Source: CBDATA01 sp965215615 (GTDB lineage Bacteria; Acidobacteriota; Vicinamibacteria; Marinacidobacterales; Marinacidobacteraceae). Taken from it: DNA of 64,000 nt. The stretch is from NCBI GenBank assembly GCA_965215615.1, contig OZ244068.1, positions 1,612,001-1,676,000 on the forward strand, read 5' to 3'. The notes beneath the pieces are model-generated. The model was not told the origin of the DNA, did no database searches, and saw nothing but the letters and a program-made list of their open reading frames with translations. The position numbers were made by a program, and so were the translations under genes. This document shows positions 32,764-41,470 of this stretch, piece after piece; positions within the stretch are counted from its first letter, which is position 1; each line of letters opens with the position of its first letter.

Positions 32764-34166
32764 ACCGGGAGGCTCTCGCCGGGTTCCTCGGCCCCCTGCC
32801 CGGCCGGAGCCCCGCCGGGCCGGTCCTCGACCGGGCGCTTTCGCTCGCTCCCTGGATCCCCCGGGCCGGGTTCCTCCCTCCCGGAGCGGCCGGAACATCT
32901 CCCGTCCCGGATCCGTTCGCCGCCTCTCCTCTTCCGCGACTCGAAGAGCTCATGGGAAGCGAAGGCCTCCAGGCTGCTGCTGCCTGGGCCGCCTCGGCGC
33001 GCTTCGACGATGCCGACCGACAGGCCGCCCTGATCTGGCTGACCGATATGATCGCGGTCGGCGCTGCGCCCCCGGAGCCCACGCTGCTCCCTCCGTCTTT
33101 TTTCGATTCCGAGCTCGAAGGGGTGGGCCCCGAAGTCCGGCTCTGGCGGCCGGTCGCCGGTCGGACCCACGCGCCGCTCTTCCCGGCGCTGCTGTGGAAC
33201 CGGGTCGTGGGCGATGCCCTCGAACTCCACGCCGGGCCGGAGTGCGGGGCCGCCGCCGTCGCCGTGGCGGAAGCCTTCGAACGCCCGCTCGCCGAGCTCC
33301 TCGACGCGCTTCTCGCGGGGAGCGGGGTGGGCGCGCTTTGTCGCGAACTCCTCGGCCCGCTGGCCGAAGCGGCGGGGGCCCACTCGCCGGGGGTCACGGC
33401 TCCGGCTTCGACGGCGGCCGCAGTGGGGCGGCTCATCCGGCTCGCTCCGGATGCGATGGCGGATGCGTTCCGCCGCGCCGATGCCGTGGCACCGGCCCAC
33501 CCCTATCGGGCCTTCGCCGAAGGGGCGACCGTGAAGCTCCTCTACGGCGGCTGGGGGCAGCTCCTCGGCACCGCCGCCGCGCTGGAGCGAGAGTTTCCTC
33601 TGGCCGCATCGCCTTCCCCCGGCGACCGTTTCGACGCGGATCGCGCCCGACTCGCGGTTCATCAGATCCAGCCCAAGAAGCACCCCGGCTCCCGGGCCAT
33701 CCAGCCCGCTCTCGAAGCCCTTCGCTGTCTTCCCTCGGAGGAGCCGGATTCGATCCTCGTCGAGACCTACCCCTTCGCGTCGACCGTTTCCGGCTGGGCG
33801 GAGCCGGTTCGCGCTCCGATCGCCGCCCAGATGCACATCCCCACCGCAGCGGCGCTCTTCTGGTTGCGAGGGAGCCTCGATGCCCCGGATTTTGGCGGCT
33901 TCGACGAGCCCGGAGTGCGGGAACTCGCCGCCCGGATCCGGGTGGTGCCCCGCGAGTTCGGCTCGCCCGGAATCCGGGTGCGGCGGGCGCGGGTCACCAT
34001 CCGGAATGCGGAGGGTGTCTCCCGCGCCGCCACCACGAACGCCCCGTGGCCACCTCCCGCAAAAGCCGGCATCCGCGCCCGTTTCCATCGCTTCACCGAA
34101 GATCTCGGCCTCCCGGACCCCTCCGGACTGCCCCTTTCCGCGCCGGTCACCCGGCTTTTTTCCTGA
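32760..34166 (+). CDS. MmgE/PrpD-family protein inside an ABC operon
   Basis: 468 residues, divergent but recognisable. ALIWLTDMIAVG, then HPYRAFAEGATVKLLYGGWGQLLGTAAAL, HQIQPKKHPGSRAIQPALEAL and PIAAQMHIPTAAALFW follow the MmgE/PrpD layout, as in 2-methylcitrate dehydratase PrpD. The family dehydrates or isomerises small acids such as 2-methylcitrate and iminodisuccinate. Its position between a binding protein and the ATPase, with overlaps on both sides, suggests it works on the imported compound. The precise reaction cannot be read. Confidence 0.65.
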   Translation: MNREALAGFLGPLPGRSPAGPVLDRALSLAPWIPRAGFLPPGAAGTSPVPDPFAASPLPRLEELMGSEGLQAAAAWAASARFDDADRQAALIWLTDMIAVGAAPPEPTLLPPSFFDSELEGVGPEVRLWRPVAGRTHAPLFPALLWNRVVGDALELHAGPECGAAAVAVAEAFERPLAELLDALLAGSGVGALCRELLGPLAEAAGAHSPGVTAPASTAAAVGRLIRLAPDAMADAFRRADAVAPAHPYRAFAEGATVKLLYGGWGQLLGTAAALEREFPLAASPSPGDRFDADRARLAVHQIQPKKHPGSRAIQPALEALRCLPSEEPDSILVETYPFASTVSGWAEPVRAPIAAQMHIPTAAALFWLRGSLDAPDFGGFDEPGVRELAARIRVVPREFGSPGIRVRRARVTIRNAEGVSRAATTNAPWPPPAKAGIRARFHRFTEDLGLPDPSGLPLSAPVTRLFS

Positions 34167-35242
34167 TGGATTTCCGGGCGTTCGGACTCGCGCTCGACGG
34201 CCTCCGCAAGTCGTACGGGAGCACCGAAGCGGTCTCCGAAGTGGACCTCGCGGTCGAATCGGGAGAGCGGATCGCGCTGCTCGGCCCGAGTGGCTCCGGC
34301 AAGTCCACCATCCTGCGACTGATCGCCGGTTACCTCGAGCCCGATGGGGGTGCCGTCTGGATCGGGGGCGAGGAGATGTCCGGAGTTCCCCCGGAAAAAC
34401 GCGACGTGGGCATGGTCTTCCAGAACCACGCGCTCTTCCCCCATCTGACCGTGCGGCGCAACATCACCTTCGGGCCGGAGCGACGGGGCGTTTCCGGAAC
34501 CGAGGCGAACGAAATCGCGGGCCACCTGCTGGAGCGGGTGGGGCTTTCGGAGCACGGGGACAAGTTCCCGCGCACGCTCTCGGGCGGCGAGAGCCAGCGG
34601 GTGGCGCTCGCCCGGGCGCTTGCCATCCGGCCTTCGGTGCTCGCCCTCGACGAGCCGTTTTCGAGCGCCGACGCGACGCTCCGACGGGACTTGCGCGCTC
34701 TCGTCGTCCGGCTGCAGCGAGAATTCGAGGCCACCACCCTGTGGGTCACCCACGACCAGGAGGAGGCGCTGGCCCTCGCCGACCGGGTCGCCGTGCTCCA
34801 CGAGGGGCGCATCCACCAGTTCGCGACCCCGCGGGAGCTCTACGCCCGCCCGGCGAGCGAGTTCGTTGCCAATTTCGTCGGTCGCATGAACCTGATCCCG
34901 GCCGAGCCGGTTCCGGAGAATCCCGGCGCTTTCCGGATCGGCGGGGGCGACATCCTGCGGCTCGCTCTCGATCAGGAGTTCCCGCCGGACGGGACGCGCC
35001 TGCTGGTGGGTATCCGCCCCGAGGCGATCGCCGTGGGACATCCTCCGCCGACCCCCGGATACAACTCCATGAGCGCGGTGGTGAAACAGGTGGCCTATCT
35101 GGGAGACCGGCTGGATCTGGATCTCGAAATCGCGGGCGACCGGCCCCTCCTCGCCCGCGGCAACAGCACCGCCGCGCGGCTCGCGAAGGAAGGCGACCGG
35201 GTTCGCATCCACTGGCCGGTCTCCGAAACCCGCCGGGTCTGA
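34166..35242 (+). CDS. ABC transporter ATP-binding protein (PotA type)
   Basis: 358 residues. Walker A LLGPSGSGKSTIL, Q-loop near VFQNHALFPHLTV, signature LSGGESQRVALARALAI, Walker B VLALDEPFS, H-loop WVTHDQEEAL. The C-terminal TOBE-like domain follows residue 240 (LLVGIRPEAIAVG). It powers the permease pair of this operon. Note SGGES instead of SGGQ, a tolerated variant. Start overlaps the MmgE/PrpD stop by 1 nt (TGATG). Last gene of the operon. Confidence 0.93.
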   Translation: MDFRAFGLALDGLRKSYGSTEAVSEVDLAVESGERIALLGPSGSGKSTILRLIAGYLEPDGGAVWIGGEEMSGVPPEKRDVGMVFQNHALFPHLTVRRNITFGPERRGVSGTEANEIAGHLLERVGLSEHGDKFPRTLSGGESQRVALARALAIRPSVLALDEPFSSADATLRRDLRALVVRLQREFEATTLWVTHDQEEALALADRVAVLHEGRIHQFATPRELYARPASEFVANFVGRMNLIPAEPVPENPGAFRIGGGDILRLALDQEFPPDGTRLLVGIRPEAIAVGHPPPTPGYNSMSAVVKQVAYLGDRLDLDLEIAGDRPLLARGNSTAARLAKEGDRVRIHWPVSETRRV

Positions 35243-35258
35243 CCGACCCGAAGACGAA

Positions 35259-35288
35259 TTGACAAACAGAAAGTAAACAGGCTATATT
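35259..35288 (+). promoter_or_regulatory. Strong sigma70-type promoter
   Basis: TTGACA (35259-35264), an 18-bp spacer and TATATT (35283-35288) sit in an unusually AT-rich 60-bp stretch, just upstream of the AAA ATPase gene. The closest fit to consensus in the window. Confidence 0.75.
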
Positions 35289-35307
35289 TATATTTTGAAC
35301 TAAACAA

Positions 35308-36516
35308 TTGCTCCTGAATCCATTTCGGCCGGGTGCGGGTCACGCTCCTCCCTACCTCGCTGGCCGCACCGAGGAACAGCAGGAATTCCGCCGCATCCTG
35401 CAACAAGGCCCGATCCTCGAGAATCTGATTCTCACCGGGCTTCGTGGAGTCGGGAAAACGGTGCTCCTCGAAACCCTTCGGCCTCTCGCCAAGTCCGCCA
35501 ACTGGCTGTGGGTCGGCGCGGATTTGTCCGAATCCGCGAGCCTCCGGGAAGAACATCTGGCGGTGCGCCTTTGCACCGATCTTGCTCCCCTTACTTCGAG
35601 CTTCATCGTGAAAGCGGAGCATCAGCAGAGCCCGGGGTTCGGAGGACAGGATCGTATCGTCGAGCAACGGCTCGATTATCAGACGCTCCTCCGCCTCTAC
35701 CAGGCAAGCCCGGGACTTGCCCTGGATCGACTCAAGATGGTGCTCGAAGCCACCTGGAGAGTCGTCTCCGACACACCATCGAAACCGAGAGGGATCGTTT
35801 TCGCCTACGACGAAGCTCAAAACCTCTCCGAGCAGCCGGAGCGCGAAGAATTTCCGGTCGCGCTGCTCCTCGACAGTTTCTCATCGCTCCAGCGTCGCGG
35901 CTTCCCGTTCATGCTCGTTCTGGCAGGGCTTCCGACACTCTTTCCCAGGCTCGTGGCCTCCCGGACCTACGCCGAAAGAATGTTCCGGGTCCGGTTTCTG
36001 GATCGCCTGAACGAGAAGGAGAGCAAGGAGGCGATTCTCAAGCCGATCTCCAGCAGCAGCTCTCCACTCCGACTGACAGACGATTCGGTGGACACCATCG
36101 TGAAGATGTCAGGCGGGTATCCCTATTTCATCCAGTTCATTTGCCGCGAGGTCCATGAGGTCTTCACGCAGCAGACCGGCCGGGGCCAAACCGTATCCGT
36201 GCCTGTCGAGGCGATCGAGCAGAAATTGGATGCGGATTTCTTCTCGGGCCGCTGGTCCCGGTTGACCGATCGCCAACGGGATCTACTGTCCGTGGTTGCT
36301 CACCTCGACCACCAGGACGGCGAATTCAGTGTCCGGGACATCGTTCGGGCATCCGCCGAATTGCCGAGGCCGTTCAGCGCGAGCCACATCAACCAGATGC
36401 TCCTGAGTCTCGCCGGACAGGGTCTGGTGTTCAAGAACCGTCACGGCAGCTACTCGTTCGCGGTTCCCCTGCTCGATGCTTTCATCCGAAGACGGACAGG
36501 CCCGGAGGGGGCATAG
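35308..36516 (+). CDS. AAA+ ATPase (AAA_16/Orc-like), unknown role
   Basis: 402 residues. Begins LLNPFRPGAGHAPPYLAGR, a motif common to a family of stand-alone ATPases. Walker A TGLRGVGKTVLLE (residues about 43-55), Walker B GIVFAYDEAQNL, a sensor region, and a C-terminal winged-helix part (VVAHLDHQDGEFSVRDIVRA). The start is TTG with no Shine-Dalgarno, about 20 nt after a strong promoter. AT-rich upstream DNA suggests transfer. It may be defence-related, but nothing nearby proves it. Its stop directly abuts glpK. Confidence 0.8.
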   Translation: MLLNPFRPGAGHAPPYLAGRTEEQQEFRRILQQGPILENLILTGLRGVGKTVLLETLRPLAKSANWLWVGADLSESASLREEHLAVRLCTDLAPLTSSFIVKAEHQQSPGFGGQDRIVEQRLDYQTLLRLYQASPGLALDRLKMVLEATWRVVSDTPSKPRGIVFAYDEAQNLSEQPEREEFPVALLLDSFSSLQRRGFPFMLVLAGLPTLFPRLVASRTYAERMFRVRFLDRLNEKESKEAILKPISSSSSPLRLTDDSVDTIVKMSGGYPYFIQFICREVHEVFTQQTGRGQTVSVPVEAIEQKLDADFFSGRWSRLTDRQRDLLSVVAHLDHQDGEFSVRDIVRASAELPRPFSASHINQMLLSLAGQGLVFKNRHGSYSFAVPLLDAFIRRRTGPEGA

Positions 36517-38019
36517 TCAGCGGGCCCAGTCGAAGCTCCGCTCCACCGCGCGCCGCCAGTCGGCGAGCCGGGCTTCGCGGTCGCTTTCCGGCATCTTCGG
36601 CTCGAAACGGGCATCTTCGGCGAGCGCCGCGCCGAGATCGGCTCCGGACTCCCAGAACCCCACCGCGAGTCCGGCCGCCACCGCCGCGCCGAGCGCCGTC
36701 GTCTCGCGCTGGAGCGGCCGGGCCACCGGAACCCCGAGGATGTCTGCCTGGAATCCCAGCAGCAGGTCGGAGACGGTCATCCCGCCGTCCACCCGGAGCT
36801 CGGAAATGGTCTGGCCGGAGTCCTGACGCATGGCCTCGAGCACCTCGGCGACCTGGAAGGCGGTGGACTCGAGGGCGGCCCGCGCGATGTGCCGCCGGTC
36901 GGCGAAGCGGGTGAGCCCGCAGATCGTCCCCCGGGCATCCGGCCGCCACCACGGCGCGAAAAGGCCGGAAAACGCGGGAACGATGTACACGCCGCCGCTA
37001 TCCGGAACCTCGAGCGCGAGCCGCTCGACACCGGCGGCGGTTTCCGCGAAGCCGAGCTGGTCACGGAGCCACTGGACGAGCGAACCCGCCACCGCGACCG
37101 CTCCTTCGAGCGCGTATTCGACCCCGTTCCGGTCCGCGAAGGCCACGGTGGTGAGCATCCCGGATCGGGAGGGAACCGGCCGGGTTCCGGTGTGGAGCAA
37201 CAGGAACGCCCCGGTCCCGTAGGTGCACTTCGCCTCTCCCGGCCGCCGGCATTGCTGGCCGAGGAGCGCTGCCTGCTGGTCTCCGATCATTCCGGTGATC
37301 GGGATTTCCGCTCCGAACGGGCCGTCCTTGCGGGTGTGGCCGAAGGCTTCCGGGTGCGACGACGGAAGGATCTCCGGCAGCATCCGCTCGGGAACCTCGA
37401 GCGCCGCCAGGAGTTCGGGATCCCACCGGCAGCCATCGAGCGCCATCATCTGGGTCCGGCTCGCGTTGGTCGCATCGGTGCGGTGGTCGCGGTCTCCGGT
37501 GAGACAGGCGAGGATCCACGAATCCACCGTGCCGAAGACGGCGCGCCCTTCCCCCGCCCGTTCGCGGAGTCCGGGCGTGTTGTCGAGCAGCCACCGCAGC
37601 TTCGGCCCCGAGAAATAGGTCGCGGGAGGAAGCCCGGTGCGCTTGCGAAGCCGCTCCTCGCCGACCGTTTCGCCGAACTGCTCGGCGAGCCCCCGGGTCC
37701 TCGTGTCCTGCCAGACGATCGCCGGGGCGAGGGGCGCTCCGGTTTCGGGGTCCCAGACCACGGCCGTCTCGCGCTGGTTGGTGATCCCGACCGCCGCCAC
37801 GTCCTTCCCGGCGAGCCCGGACTTCCCGAGTGCCCGCGAAACGGTCTCGAAAACCCGGTCGCGGATCTCGGCCGGATCGTGCTCGACGAGGCCGCGGTCC
37901 GGCGTGAACTGGCGGTGTTCGCGCTGGGCAGAGCCCACCACCCGTCCCTTTCGATCGAAGAGCAGGCAGCGGCTGCTGGTGGTCCCCTGGTCCACCGCCG
38001 CGATGACTCGTTCTGACAC
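36517..38019 (-). CDS. glpK: Glycerol kinase
   Basis: 500 residues, normal length. ATP-dependent conversion of glycerol to glycerol 3-phosphate in the cytoplasm. Motifs: IAAVDQGTTSSRCLLFDRKG, GITNQRETAVVWDPETG, AIVWQDTRTRG, TNASRTQMMAL, CTYGTGAFLLLHTG and LRVDGGMTVSDLLL. GTG start with an aggagg 6 nt upstream. No glpF or glpD is next to it, so glycerol uptake genes lie elsewhere. Divergent from the exported M24 peptidase. Confidence 0.97.
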   Translation of the reverse strand: MSERVIAAVDQGTTSSRCLLFDRKGRVVGSAQREHRQFTPDRGLVEHDPAEIRDRVFETVSRALGKSGLAGKDVAAVGITNQRETAVVWDPETGAPLAPAIVWQDTRTRGLAEQFGETVGEERLRKRTGLPPATYFSGPKLRWLLDNTPGLRERAGEGRAVFGTVDSWILACLTGDRDHRTDATNASRTQMMALDGCRWDPELLAALEVPERMLPEILPSSHPEAFGHTRKDGPFGAEIPITGMIGDQQAALLGQQCRRPGEAKCTYGTGAFLLLHTGTRPVPSRSGMLTTVAFADRNGVEYALEGAVAVAGSLVQWLRDQLGFAETAAGVERLALEVPDSGGVYIVPAFSGLFAPWWRPDARGTICGLTRFADRRHIARAALESTAFQVAEVLEAMRQDSGQTISELRVDGGMTVSDLLLGFQADILGVPVARPLQRETTALGAAVAAGLAVGFWESGADLGAALAEDARFEPKMPESDREARLADWRRAVERSFDWAR

Positions 38020-38107
38020 CTTCGCCTCCTCGCGCCGAAACGCCTTCCGGTATTCTCTCCGCCCGCCAACCGATTTCCCCCCCAAGGAAATTTCTCAAGA
38101 AGATTTC

Positions 38108-39451
38108 ATGAAGATCGGCCGCCTTCTCGCTGCGCCCCTGCTGTTCGCCTCGCTCGCCTCGCTTGCCCCCGCCCAGCCGAGCGTCCTCCCGATGCGGGAG
38201 CGGGCAGCGCTCGTGGATCGCTGGCTCGACATCCGCTTCGAGACGGTGCTGCCGGAAATCATGCGGCGCGAAGGGGTGGATCTGTGGATCGTGGCGGCCC
38301 GCGAATACAACGAGGATCCGGTGATCCGGACCATGCTCCCCTACACCTGGCTCGCCGCCCGGCGGCGCACGGTGCTGATGTTCCATGACCTTGGAATGGA
38401 AGAAGGAGTCGAGCGGCTCGCGGTGGCCCGCTACGACATCGGCGGCATCCCGCGGGCCTGGGATCCCGATTCGGAGCCCGATCAATGGGGCCGGGTCGCG
38501 GAGCTCATCCGCGAACGGGATCCGGAGGTGATCGGGATCAACTGGTCCGAGGACTTCGGGCTCGCCGACGGTTTCACCGCGAGCGAGAACGCGGCGTTCC
38601 GGGAAGCGCTCGGGCCAGAACTCGCGGGCCGGGTGAAGCCGGTGGAGCGGCTCGCCATCGCCTGGCTCGAAACCCGGACCCCGGAGGAGATGGAGGTCTA
38701 TCCGGGAGTGGTGCGGCTTGCCCGCTGGATCCTCTCGCGGGGGCTCTCCGGCGAAGTCATCCAGCCGGGGGCAACCACCACCGACGATGTCTCGTGGTGG
38801 TACCGGGAGAAAATCCGGGAACTCAAGCTCCAGGCGTGGTTCCAGCCGGGCGTCTCGGTGCAGCGGCACGAAACCCAGGCCGTCGAGCTACGCGAGGACT
38901 ACTCGGGGCGTCCGCCGCCGAACACCATCCTCCCCGGTGACCTGATCCACGTGGACCTCGGGATCACCTACCTGCGGCTCAACACCGACACCCAGATGAA
39001 TGCCTACGTGCTGCGGCCCGGCGAGACCGACGCTCCGGAAGGACTCCGCGAAGCGTTCGCAATCGGAAACCGGCTCCAGGACATCCTCACCGACGAGTTC
39101 GTCAGCGGCCGCACCGGGAACGAGATTCTCGGGGCGGCGCTCGAACAGGCGAGCCTCGAAGGAATCCGGGCTTCCATCTACACCCACCCGATCGGCTACC
39201 ACGGCCACGGAGCCGGCCCCACCATCGGCCTCTGGGATCGCCAGGAAGGCGTCCCCGGCAAGGGCGACTACCCGCTCTTCCCGATGACCGCCCACGCGAT
39301 CGAGTTGAACGCGCGGGTTCCGGTCCCCGAGTGGGACGACCAGGAAGTCCGGATCGCTCTCGAAGAGGATGCCTTCTTCGACGGCGAAAGCACCTGGTAC
39401 ATCGATCCCCGCGCCGAACGGTTGCTGCTCATCCCCCGCCAGGAGAACTAG
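38108..39451 (+). CDS. Exported M24 metallopeptidase (Xaa-Pro type)
   Basis: 447 residues. Signal peptide MKIGRLLAAPLLFASLASLA with cleavage near AQP. The C-terminal pita-bread fold shows the metal ligands: HVDLGIT and NTDTQMN (Asp pair), THPIGYHGHGAG (His), TAHAIELNARVP (Glu) and RIALEEDAFF (Glu). The N-terminal domain resembles a creatinase/prolidase type. It would remove N-terminal residues, likely before proline, in the periplasm. Confidence 0.85.
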   Translation: MKIGRLLAAPLLFASLASLAPAQPSVLPMRERAALVDRWLDIRFETVLPEIMRREGVDLWIVAAREYNEDPVIRTMLPYTWLAARRRTVLMFHDLGMEEGVERLAVARYDIGGIPRAWDPDSEPDQWGRVAELIRERDPEVIGINWSEDFGLADGFTASENAAFREALGPELAGRVKPVERLAIAWLETRTPEEMEVYPGVVRLARWILSRGLSGEVIQPGATTTDDVSWWYREKIRELKLQAWFQPGVSVQRHETQAVELREDYSGRPPPNTILPGDLIHVDLGITYLRLNTDTQMNAYVLRPGETDAPEGLREAFAIGNRLQDILTDEFVSGRTGNEILGAALEQASLEGIRASIYTHPIGYHGHGAGPTIGLWDRQEGVPGKGDYPLFPMTAHAIELNARVPVPEWDDQEVRIALEEDAFFDGESTWYIDPRAERLLLIPRQEN

Positions 39452-39455
39452 AAAC

Positions 39456-41414
39456 ATGAATCAGGCATTGTCCCTGTCAGAAGTCTTCGACAAGCGGCTT
39501 TTCCGCATCCCCGACTACCAGCGTGGATATTCCTGGCGAGAGAAGCAACTCGAACAGTTCTGGGACGACCTCGTCTCCATGGGGGACCGACGCCACTACG
39601 CCGGTGTCCTCACCGTCCGCGCCGTATCCGTTGACAGTCCCAAATCACAGGAACACTGGCTTTGCCACGATCACAGTTATCGGTGCTACCACGTCGTGGA
39701 CGGCCAGCAGCGCCTGACCAGTATCGTTCTGCTCGTCGCAGCGATCGTTCACCACTTCCGGCCTTACGCTGATGGAAGTGACCCCCAGGTTGTCGGCACT
39801 CTCATGACGAGCAATCTCGAAGATACATTTCTCTATCGCATTCATCCTGAAGGCGACATGGAGACGAATATCGTCAACTATGCCGTAGATGGCTCTCTCT
39901 GTCAGGTTCTTCATTCCTGTCTTCGATCCACAAGAATTGACGCATCTATTCGTAATGAAGCATCCAATCTGTACACGCGAAATCTTGTCTTCGCCCGCGA
40001 ATTTTTCATTTCGCGCCTGAAAGATCTCGTACAGCAACAGGGGCCCGATGCCATCGGCCTGTTTTATCATCGGTTGACTCAAAATCTGTTCTTCAACATG
40101 TACGAGATTGAGGATGAATTCGATGTCCATATCTCGTTCGAGACGATGAACAATCGTGGGTTGTCGCTTTCGACTCTTGACCTGGTCAAGAATCGCTTGA
40201 TGTATCTGACTAATCTGTTTCACCCCGGGAAGGAGCAAACTGCGGCCCGGCACACACTCCTCACCCATGTCAAGGACAATTGGCAGAAAATCTACGACGA
40301 ATTGGGACACCACCCCACACAGCAACTGAATGAGGATTCGTTTCTTCGCGACCATTGGATCGCATACTTCGGGAAATCAGGTAGCGAGAATGAATGCGCC
40401 CGCTTTCTGCTCGAGGAGCGATTCACAAAAGCAGCCGTTCATGGCTCATCGCCATCGATCTCCCCGGGTGACATTCACGATTACGTAGTTGACCTCGGAA
40501 CATCTGTACGTCACTGGGTCTCGACCCATTTCCCAGAAAAAGTCCACAACACTCCTCTGCGAGCGGAACTCGAAAGACTCCAGCGAATGGGTGTGGGCTC
40601 TTTGCGGCCCCTCGTGATGGAGATCCTGGGTCATCGAGATGATCTGCTTGCCGGAGAGGCGATACGAACAGTGGAGCGCTTCCGCTTCCTTGCATTTGCG
40701 ATGGCGGGTCGGCGATCCGACTACGGAAAGGCAGAGTTCCATAGGTTGGCTCACGCAATTCACAGTGACCAGAAGGAGCTGCGGGATGCGATCGACCAGA
40801 TCCAGGCATGGACAACCGAGAGTGCCGAAAGTGTTGATCTGTTGGCAAATCGCTTCGCAGGAATTCTGACCAAAAACAGCGGCCAACTGGATTACTACCA
40901 ATGGTCTGGCCTCAAACATCTACTCTACGAATACGAACGATTCCTGGCAAGAGAGGATGGACCGGAGAAGGTAACCTGGCAAAAAATCGTCACGAACAGC
41001 GAAACAACGATATCCATCGAACACATTGCGCCGCAGACACCCACCCCCTACTGGGAGCAAAAAATTCCAGACGAGTACGAGGCATGGGCACAACAGCTGG
41101 GCAACCTCGTTCTCTTGGCCAAACCGATCAATTCGGCATTGCAGAATCGACCCTTTGAGGAAAAGAAGAACGCCACGTGGGACAAGAGCGGCAAGGTCGC
41201 CCGCGTGGGATACAGCACCGGGAGCTATTCCGAGCTGGAAGTTGCCAGAGAGACCGAATGGAATGCGGATTCGATCCGCAGGCGTGGGTTGCGAATTCTC
41301 GAGTTCATGGCCGAACACTGGTCCATTCCCTTCTCGGATGCCCACAAGCAGCAGCTCGTCTCTCCGACCCCGAAGCGGCAGGTCCCAATATCGGATCCAC
41401 TCGATTTCGAGTAG
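39456..41414 (+). CDS. GmrSD-type restriction protein (DUF262 + DUF1524), fused
   Basis: 652 residues. The N-terminal DUF262 domain has IPDYQRGYSWREKQLEQFWDD and the ParB-like catalytic motif VVDGQQRLTSI (82-90). The C-terminal DUF1524 HNH-type domain has TISIEHIAPQTP and LGNLVLLAKPINSALQNRPF. Fused GmrSD proteins are type IV enzymes that cut modified (glucosylated hydroxymethyl) DNA of phages in known cases. Codon use is clearly less GC-rich than neighbours, with many AT-ending codons, a sign of transfer. Good Shine-Dalgarno (aggaga) 4 nt after the preceding peptidase stop. Confidence 0.88.
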   Translation: MNQALSLSEVFDKRLFRIPDYQRGYSWREKQLEQFWDDLVSMGDRRHYAGVLTVRAVSVDSPKSQEHWLCHDHSYRCYHVVDGQQRLTSIVLLVAAIVHHFRPYADGSDPQVVGTLMTSNLEDTFLYRIHPEGDMETNIVNYAVDGSLCQVLHSCLRSTRIDASIRNEASNLYTRNLVFAREFFISRLKDLVQQQGPDAIGLFYHRLTQNLFFNMYEIEDEFDVHISFETMNNRGLSLSTLDLVKNRLMYLTNLFHPGKEQTAARHTLLTHVKDNWQKIYDELGHHPTQQLNEDSFLRDHWIAYFGKSGSENECARFLLEERFTKAAVHGSSPSISPGDIHDYVVDLGTSVRHWVSTHFPEKVHNTPLRAELERLQRMGVGSLRPLVMEILGHRDDLLAGEAIRTVERFRFLAFAMAGRRSDYGKAEFHRLAHAIHSDQKELRDAIDQIQAWTTESAESVDLLANRFAGILTKNSGQLDYYQWSGLKHLLYEYERFLAREDGPEKVTWQKIVTNSETTISIEHIAPQTPTPYWEQKIPDEYEAWAQQLGNLVLLAKPINSALQNRPFEEKKNATWDKSGKVARVGYSTGSYSELEVARETEWNADSIRRRGLRILEFMAEHWSIPFSDAHKQQLVSPTPKRQVPISDPLDFE

Positions 41415-41470
41415 CAAACCGGCGGCGAGAGATCAAGCGATAACCCGCGGCGTTCCGAGCGCGAAATCCC

